NCBI GenBank assembly: GCA_015229165.1
Contig: JADGCD010000056.1
Coordinates: forward strand, 1-10,917
Length of the DNA: 10,917 nt
Direction: 5' to 3'
DNA from: Nitrospinota bacterium
GTDB taxonomy: Bacteria; Nitrospinota_A; UBA7883; JADGGD01
Numbering within the stretch: the stretch's first letter is position 1; every line of letters begins with the position of its first letter. Below the pieces are notes generated by a model that was not told the origin of the DNA, did no database searches, and was given only the letters and a program-made list of their open reading frames with translations. The position numbers and the translations under genes were made by a program. Positions 7,107-10,917 of this stretch are shown piece by piece.

Positions 7107-7865
7107 ATGCGAGCGCTTCTTCCCCTTTCCTGCGTCCTCCTGCTGGCGGCATGCGGCGGTTCGTCCAGTGGCGGCGCGGCCTCGTCCGATCCGACCCCGC
7201 CCCCTGCGGCCACCACCTGCGTGGAGCTCCACACCGCTCCCGCCGGTTTCCACATCCAGAAGCGGGACGACGGAACCGAGATCACCCTGGAAAACTGCGA
7301 CGAGACGGAAAAGATCAATATCCGCAATGGCCAGATCTCAAAGGCGGCGGACAACAACGCCGACGCCGTCGATATCCGATACGGCCAGTTCACCGGCTTC
7401 ATGACCGGCATCGGCGATTTCGACGAGGGGAAAATGTCGTTCTACGTCCTCTTCCCCGGCGTCGTCGAAGACGGGAGACGCCAGAACATCCACGCCGGAC
7501 TCTGGGGAACGCCGCAGCCGTTCAAAAACCGGCTGGTCCGTCACTGGTGGGCCGCCGAAGGGGTGCATCCCGAGATCTACCTGCGCGAGACCCGCGACCT
7601 CGCGTTCGACCCGGCCAAGACCTACCGGTTCGACATCAACTGGAACGCCACGGACGTCACGGTGCAGATCTGCGAAGGGGCCAACAATGCGGAAGTGGCC
7701 GCCCTCAACGTCTGCAGCCGCACGAACCGGGCTATCTGGGGGGCGCCGATGAAGAAGATGTCCGACCAGCAGTTCCTTTTCGGGAACAAGATCCTGAAGG
7801 GGTACTCCTTCGGCAACAGCGTGAAGCTCAAAGGGGTCCGCTTCACGGTGTTCGAAGCCGACTAA
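7107..7865 (+). CDS. Tandem lipoprotein copy 2 (unrecognised family)
   Basis: A 252-residue paralogue of the genes on either side. The signal peptide ends in LLAAC (Cys16, +2 Gly) and a short Ser/Gly/Pro linker leads to Cys38. Conserved blocks are HIQKRDDG (49-56), QFTGFMTGIGDFDEG, QNIHAGLWGTPQP (126-138), NRLVRHWW, KTYRFDINW and FLFGNKILKGYSFGN (223-237). It ends at VFEAD like copy 1. The four shared cysteines are 38, 64, 189 and 203, which could form two disulfides. It has one extra residue (Thr) in the LWG-PQP motif. The ATG at 7107 begins the signal peptide; GGAG at 7091-7094 is 12 bases away, a long spacing, and an in-frame TTG at 7089 is rejected by comparison with copy 1. Function is unknown; a periplasm- or surface-facing binding domain is the best guess. 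Confidence 0.85.
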   Translation: MRALLPLSCVLLLAACGGSSSGGAASSDPTPPPAATTCVELHTAPAGFHIQKRDDGTEITLENCDETEKINIRNGQISKAADNNADAVDIRYGQFTGFMTGIGDFDEGKMSFYVLFPGVVEDGRRQNIHAGLWGTPQPFKNRLVRHWWAAEGVHPEIYLRETRDLAFDPAKTYRFDINWNATDVTVQICEGANNAEVAALNVCSRTNRAIWGAPMKKMSDQQFLFGNKILKGYSFGNSVKLKGVRFTVFEAD

Positions 7866-7882
7866 CCCACCCGTCGTTTCCG

Positions 7883-7914
7883 GGGCCGACGGCGACGCCG
7901 TCGGCCCTTTTTTT
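7883..7914 (+). terminator. Rho-independent terminator after lipoprotein copy 2
   Basis: An eleven-pair perfect stem GGGCCGACGGC / GCCGTCGGCCC (7883-7893 and 7897-7907) with loop GAC, then seven T (7908-7914). It has the same length and loop size as the copy 1 terminator and differs by one base pair in the stem plus the loop, so it was probably duplicated with the gene. Confidence 0.92.
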
Positions 7915-7930
7915 CGCCCCGGCGTCCCCG

Positions 7931-7936
7931 TATAAT
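7931..7936 (+). promoter_or_regulatory. -10 element (TATAAT) just before lipoprotein copy 3
   Basis: A perfect TATAAT ending six bases before the ATG at 7943. A start about seven bases downstream falls on or next to that ATG, so the transcript may be leaderless. The -35 position at 17-base spacing falls on the T tract of the preceding terminator (TTTTTT), a poor match. The copy 1/2 promoter sequence is absent here. Confidence 0.45.
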
Positions 7937-7942
7937 GGGCGG

Positions 7943-8833
7943 ATGAAACCGATGCGCTCCCTCATCCCCCTCCTTGCCGCCCTTGCCATCGCCGCCTGCG
8001 GCGCCACCGCCGAAAAAAAGATCCCCACCGGCGGAACCCGCGTCACCCCCACGCCGGAGCCGACCGCGACGGGGGGCTCCTGCGTCGAGTCCCATACCCC
8101 CCCCGCCGGATACCACATCGCCCGGCGGGACGACAAAAGCCAGATCACCGTCGAACTGTGCGACCAGGGGGAAAAGGTCAATATCAGGAACACCCAGCTC
8201 TCCCGGGCGGCCGACGGCAACACCGGCGCCGTGAACCTGGCCTACGGCAAGTTCACCGGCTACATGAACGGCATCGGCGACTACGACGAGGGGCGTCTGG
8301 CGTTTTACGTCCTCTTCCACGGCGTCGTGGCCGACGGGCGCCAGCAGAACATCCACGCCGGTCTCTGGGGACCGCAGCCGTTCAACAACCGGCTGGTGCG
8401 CCACTGGTGGGCGGTCGAAGGGCTCCATCCCGAAATCTCCCAGACCGAGTCGGGCGACATCGTGTACGACCCGTCCAAGACCTACCGGTTCGAGATCAAC
8501 TGGGACGCCGTGAACGTCTCTCTGCAAGTGTGTGAGGGGGGTACCGCGGCGGAAGTGGCCTCCGTCAACCATTGCGGCGAAATCATGCGGCGCCAGTGGG
8601 GGATGCCCATGAAGAAACTGGCGGAGCAGGAATTCCTTTTCGGGAACAGGATCCTCAAAGGTTTCTCCTTCGGGAACAGCGTGCAGGTCAAGGGGGTTCG
8701 CTTTACCGTGTTCGACGTGGGGGTCGATCCCGACGGAGGAACCCCGACGGACGGAGGGGGGGGCGACGGTACCGGCGGCGGAACCGATGGGGGAACCGAC
8801 GGCGGCAACGTAGGCGGGGGGCGCACCCGCTGA
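7943..8833 (+). CDS. Tandem lipoprotein copy 3 with Gly/Asp-rich tail (unrecognised family)
   Basis: A 296-residue paralogue. The signal peptide ends in AIAAC (Cys19 counted from the ATG at 7943; a second ATG at 7952 matches the MRxLxPL start of the other copies). The linker carries TPTPEPTAT. The core (47-258) has HIARRDDK, KFTGYMNGIGDYDEG, QNIHAGLWGPQP, NRLVRHWW, KTYRFEINW and FLFGNRILKGFSFGN. Shared cysteines are 47, 73, 197 and 211. By eye it is closer to copy 2 than to copy 1. Unlike the others it continues after the common VFxxx end into about 38 residues of Gly, Asp and Thr repeats (GGGTDGGTDGG), perhaps a flexible spacer. No clear Shine-Dalgarno precedes either ATG. The open frame extends far upstream across copy 2, but that part is a shadow. 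Confidence 0.85.
   Translation: MKPMRSLIPLLAALAIAACGATAEKKIPTGGTRVTPTPEPTATGGSCVESHTPPAGYHIARRDDKSQITVELCDQGEKVNIRNTQLSRAADGNTGAVNLAYGKFTGYMNGIGDYDEGRLAFYVLFHGVVADGRQQNIHAGLWGPQPFNNRLVRHWWAVEGLHPEISQTESGDIVYDPSKTYRFEINWDAVNVSLQVCEGGTAAEVASVNHCGEIMRRQWGMPMKKLAEQEFLFGNRILKGFSFGNSVQVKGVRFTVFDVGVDPDGGTPTDGGGGDGTGGGTDGGTDGGNVGGGRTR
8728..8830 (+). repeat. Gly/Asp/Thr-coding low-complexity repeat at the 3' end of copy 3
   Basis: Degenerate repeats of the type GG-GGN-ACC-GAY-GG encode the Gly/Asp/Thr tail, with an eight-base G run at 8756-8763. Such tracts change length easily. Copies 1 and 2 have nothing comparable. Confidence 0.6.
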
Positions 8834-8839
8834 CGACAC

Positions 8840-8863
8840 CGGACGGGGGCGCTCCCCCGTCCG
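8840..8863. terminator. Hairpin between convergent genes
   Basis: A ten-pair stem CGGACGGGGG / CCCCCGTCCG around CGCT in the 31-base gap between copy 3 (plus) and the SGNH-like gene (minus). On the plus strand it is followed by a weak TTCACTT, with no U run on the minus strand. It could act as a shared terminator, but less convincingly than the two upstream ones. Confidence 0.5.
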
Positions 8864-8864
8864 T

Positions 8865-9995
8865 TCACTTCGGGGCGACGCTCCCCTTCACCTCCAGCCG
8901 CAACTCTGCGATGGCCTCGGCCACCTGCCGCTCGAACCGTTTCCGCCCCTCCGGCCACGATATATGGGTCAGGTCACCGAACATGTGGCTCGGGAGATCG
9001 AGATCGCGGGTCGTCTCGACATAGGGGACGCCCGTTTCCCGGGCCACCTTCCGCACCGCCGGGGCGTAACTGTCCGCAATGACCTCCATCGACGCTCCGA
9101 TGAACCGGGCGTCCATCGGCTGCTCCACCAGCAGGGGGGTGTACCCCTTCGACCGGGTCAGGGCGATAAGCTCTTCCAGCAGCGTCACATGCAAACCATA
9201 GCGGGGCAGGGTCGGGTCGGGGAGGTGGGACGAGTTCAGCAGCGCCTCCCGATGGCGCTTTTTGTTGAAAATCTCCATCCGGGGCTCATACCGGTGAACG
9301 ACATAGTCAATCGGCTCCAACCTCCCCTTCAGCAGGAGCCCCGGGTCGCGCTTCCTGAAATAACCCCGCGCGTACTGGTATATGCCGGTCAGGATGGTAT
9401 CGTCGCCGTACAGCCGCCGGAAGCCCGGCCCCAGCCAGGCGTACTGTTCGATCGCCTCCGGCGCCTCCCGTTGGAGAATCGCCCCGAGGATGGGGCTCTT
9501 CACCGGTACGGACCGCCCGTCGAGCTGCTTGACGGCGTTGGAGACATCCCGGATGAACCGCTCGCCGGTGACTCCGATGACCACGACCCCCCGTCCCTCG
9601 GGCAGATTGTCCACCACCGCGATGCAGGAGGCGAACGTCCGGAAGGGGGAGACCAGCGCATGGGCTTCGACGGTGAGACCGGCGACCTCCCGGATGGCCT
9701 CTTCCAGCGACGCCTCGCTCTCCACCGCCTCCCGCATCCCCGAGCCGCCGAGAACGTAGACCCCCAGCGGCGGGGCCGGGCGCCCCTTGATCCGGGCCAG
9801 ATCGTGGGCGACCTTCATGTCGTCGTCCCGCCGGTCGCGGGCAAGATACTCGAACGGTATGTCCCGGTAAAGCCCCGCCGCCACGGCCCGCTCGATCAGG
9901 GTCGGCGTCAGGAGCGCCGCAACGCCCCCCATCAGCAGTAGCGCGATCCCTTCGTGGAAGAGCCCTGCCCGGAGTCCGGCCAGCCAGTCTCTCAT
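8865..9995 (-). CDS. Membrane-anchored SGNH-like protein (DltD/DUF1574-like layout)
   Basis: A 376-residue protein with an N-terminal anchor (about 15-33) and an extracytoplasmic domain. Ser85 in YVLGGSGMREA resembles SGNH block I, and Asp341/His344 in FGDLTHISWPEG match the C-terminal D-x-x-H block. A GxND block III is not visible; the equivalent strand reads VVVIGVTGER (137-146). LLVEQPMD (288-295) resembles the strand before the last block in DltD-like proteins. Activity is therefore plausible but the oxyanion residue is uncertain. The ATG at 9995 overlaps the ligase stop (ATGA) and has a strong purine-rich GGAGGGGG seven bases upstream; an in-frame start at 10016 is rejected. I infer transfer or removal of acyl groups on an envelope polymer, working with the adjacent ligase. 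Confidence 0.7.
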   Translation of the reverse strand: MRDWLAGLRAGLFHEGIALLLMGGVAALLTPTLIERAVAAGLYRDIPFEYLARDRRDDDMKVAHDLARIKGRPAPPLGVYVLGGSGMREAVESEASLEEAIREVAGLTVEAHALVSPFRTFASCIAVVDNLPEGRGVVVIGVTGERFIRDVSNAVKQLDGRSVPVKSPILGAILQREAPEAIEQYAWLGPGFRRLYGDDTILTGIYQYARGYFRKRDPGLLLKGRLEPIDYVVHRYEPRMEIFNKKRHREALLNSSHLPDPTLPRYGLHVTLLEELIALTRSKGYTPLLVEQPMDARFIGASMEVIADSYAPAVRKVARETGVPYVETTRDLDLPSHMFGDLTHISWPEGRKRFERQVAEAIAELRLEVKGSVAPK

Positions 9996-10917
9996 GACGA
10001 CGCCCCCTCCCCGCACATAAGGGAGCGCAGCGCCCCCCGCTCCACCTTGCCGGAGCCGGTGCGGGGAATCGTCTCCACCGGGACGATCCGGCTCGGAACC
10101 GACGCCGGGGGGAGGACGGTCCGCAGCTCTTTCATGACCGCCACCCGTTTGAAGGAGCCCCCATCGCGGGGGACGACAAAGGCGGCGACCGAACGCCCCA
10201 CCGCCTCGTCCTCCACCGCCACCGCCGCCACGTCGGCGAACAACCCCGTGGCCCGCAGCGCCTCTTCCACCTGCGTGGTGGAGACCTTCTCCCCCCCCAC
10301 CTTCACCATGTCGTCGAGCCGCCCCTCGATCCAGAGGTCGCCATCGGCATCAAGCCGCCCCAGATCGCCGGTTTTGAAACCGTGGGGGGTCAGGGAGCAG
10401 GCGGAGAGATCGGGGCGGTCGAGATACCCTTCCATCAGAAGATCGCCCGACACATGGACTTCGCCAGTTTCGCCGGGGGGAAGCAGAGCGCCGGTCTCGT
10501 CCCGGACGGTGACGGCCATCCCCGGCAGGGGCGCCCCCACCGATCCGGCCTTGGCCACGTCCCCCTTGCGCCGCCTCATGACGCACAGCCGCCCGGAAAC
10601 CTCCGTCAGCCCGTAGAGGTAGAAAAACGTCACCCCCGGCAGTTTGCGGTCGATCTCGGAGAAGTAACGGACCGGCAACCGGTCTCCCGACGAGACCCAG
10701 AAGGAGAGCCGCCGGTCGGCGCAGGGGCTATCCAGCGCGGCCAGCGCCCGGATCAGGCTCACCGGCGCCCCCCCGAAACCGGTACAGCCTTTCGCTCCGA
10801 TCTCCGCCAGCAGCCCGTCGCCGAACTGGAAACCGCCGGTGGCCGCCATCCCCCCCCCCGCCGCCAACAGGGTCAGGAAGTGGCAGATGGCGGAGGTATA
10901 GAACGGGGGGGTGTTGA
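9992..10917 (-). CDS. AMP-forming acyl ligase (ANL superfamily), 5' partial
   Basis: The frame enters from the right edge; 307 residues are visible before the TGA. Adenylating-enzyme motifs occur in order: YGLTE (A5, fragment residues 101-105), KTGD (A7, 181-184), GRLDDMVKVGGEKVS (A8 hinge, 198-212), and PRTGSGKVER (A10, catalytic Lys290). The P-loop motif A3 lies beyond the edge. The enzyme should activate a carboxylic acid with ATP and pass it to CoA, a carrier protein or another acceptor; the acid cannot be told from this part. The apparent TTG or ATG starts at 10867 and 10849 are internal, because the frame upstream (NTPPFYTSAICHFLTLL) is good A-domain sequence. A ten-base G run (10859-10850, coding strand) is in frame. 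Its stop overlaps the SGNH-like gene start, so the two are coupled. Confidence 0.88.
   Translation of the reverse strand, partial: NTPPFYTSAICHFLTLLAAGGGMAATGGFQFGDGLLAEIGAKGCTGFGGAPVSLIRALAALDSPCADRRLSFWVSSGDRLPVRYFSEIDRKLPGVTFFYLYGLTEVSGRLCVMRRRKGDVAKAGSVGAPLPGMAVTVRDETGALLPPGETGEVHVSGDLLMEGYLDRPDLSACSLTPHGFKTGDLGRLDADGDLWIEGRLDDMVKVGGEKVSTTQVEEALRATGLFADVAAVAVEDEAVGRSVAAFVVPRDGGSFKRVAVMKELRTVLPPASVPSRIVPVETIPRTGSGKVERGALRSLMCGEGASS

Noticed and set aside
7151..7942. Upstream extension of lipoprotein copy 3 across copy 2
   Set aside because: It overlaps copy 2 in another frame and crosses its terminator; the signal peptide and homology start at 7943-7952.
6059..8833. Direct repeats read as a CRISPR array or mobile element
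   Set aside because: The repetition is gene-length duplication with divergent coding sequence; no spacers, target-site duplications or transposase were seen.
7862..8839. Minus-strand frame opposite copy 3
   Set aside because: It lacks domain features and is explained as a shadow of a conserved paralogue.
8964..9941. Plus-strand frame opposite the SGNH-like gene
   Set aside because: Charged, Arg/Pro-rich shadow with no start context or domain.
10847..10867. Start codons for the acyl ligase at 10867 (TTG) or 10849 (ATG)
   Set aside because: The same frame is open to the window edge and encodes plausible adenylation-domain sequence; the protein would lack its P-loop if it began here.

Overview
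This is a GC-rich window from a bacterium with an outer membrane. Four proteins carry lipoprotein signal peptides ending in LAAC or IAAC, several others are anchored in or span the inner membrane, and the promoters are sigma-70-like. The composition and gene types would suit a proteobacterium or Desulfobacterota-like lineage, but no marker gene is present, so I do not name a taxon. I see no rRNA, tRNA, CRISPR array, transposase or integrase.

Left block (1-5969, minus strand). Read in the direction of transcription, this holds a membrane-anchored SGNH/GDSL hydrolase (5969-4794), a flippase-like LPG-synthase-TM protein (4794-3799), a modular lipoprotein (3722-2451), and a large polytopic GT-C-like membrane protein with C-terminal beta-sandwich modules (2454 to beyond position 1). 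The first pair share one base (TGATG) and the last pair share four (GTGA), so each pair is probably translationally coupled. A TGnTATAAT element at 3792-3784 may start a separate transcript for the second pair. The large gene is broken by one extra base in a run of nine C (1482-1490). Its other frame then stays open to the window edge. Together these look like an envelope-glycan or surface-glycoconjugate module.

Centre (6059-8863, plus strand). Three tandem paralogous lipoproteins of a family I do not recognise lie here (6154-6939, 7107-7865, 7943-8833). They share a highly conserved core around NIHAGLWG-PQP-NRLVRHWW and a C-terminal FLFGN...FSFGN block, with four shared cysteines. Copies 1 and 2 each sit in a duplicated cassette: a TTGACA-N17-TAARCT promoter exactly 95 nt before the ATG, an inverted repeat at the same offset, and a near-identical GGGCCGAC-type terminator. 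Copy 3 has a different upstream region, with TATAAT so close to the ATG that its mRNA may be leaderless, and a Gly/Asp-rich tail. This cassette array is the most novel part of the window.

Right block (8865-10917, minus strand). The C-terminal two thirds of an AMP-forming acyl ligase enters from the right edge and overlaps, by ATGA, a membrane-anchored SGNH-like protein. An activating ligase coupled to an extracytoplasmic SGNH protein resembles the ends of Dlt-type acylation systems, but the expected MBOAT and carrier protein would lie outside the window.
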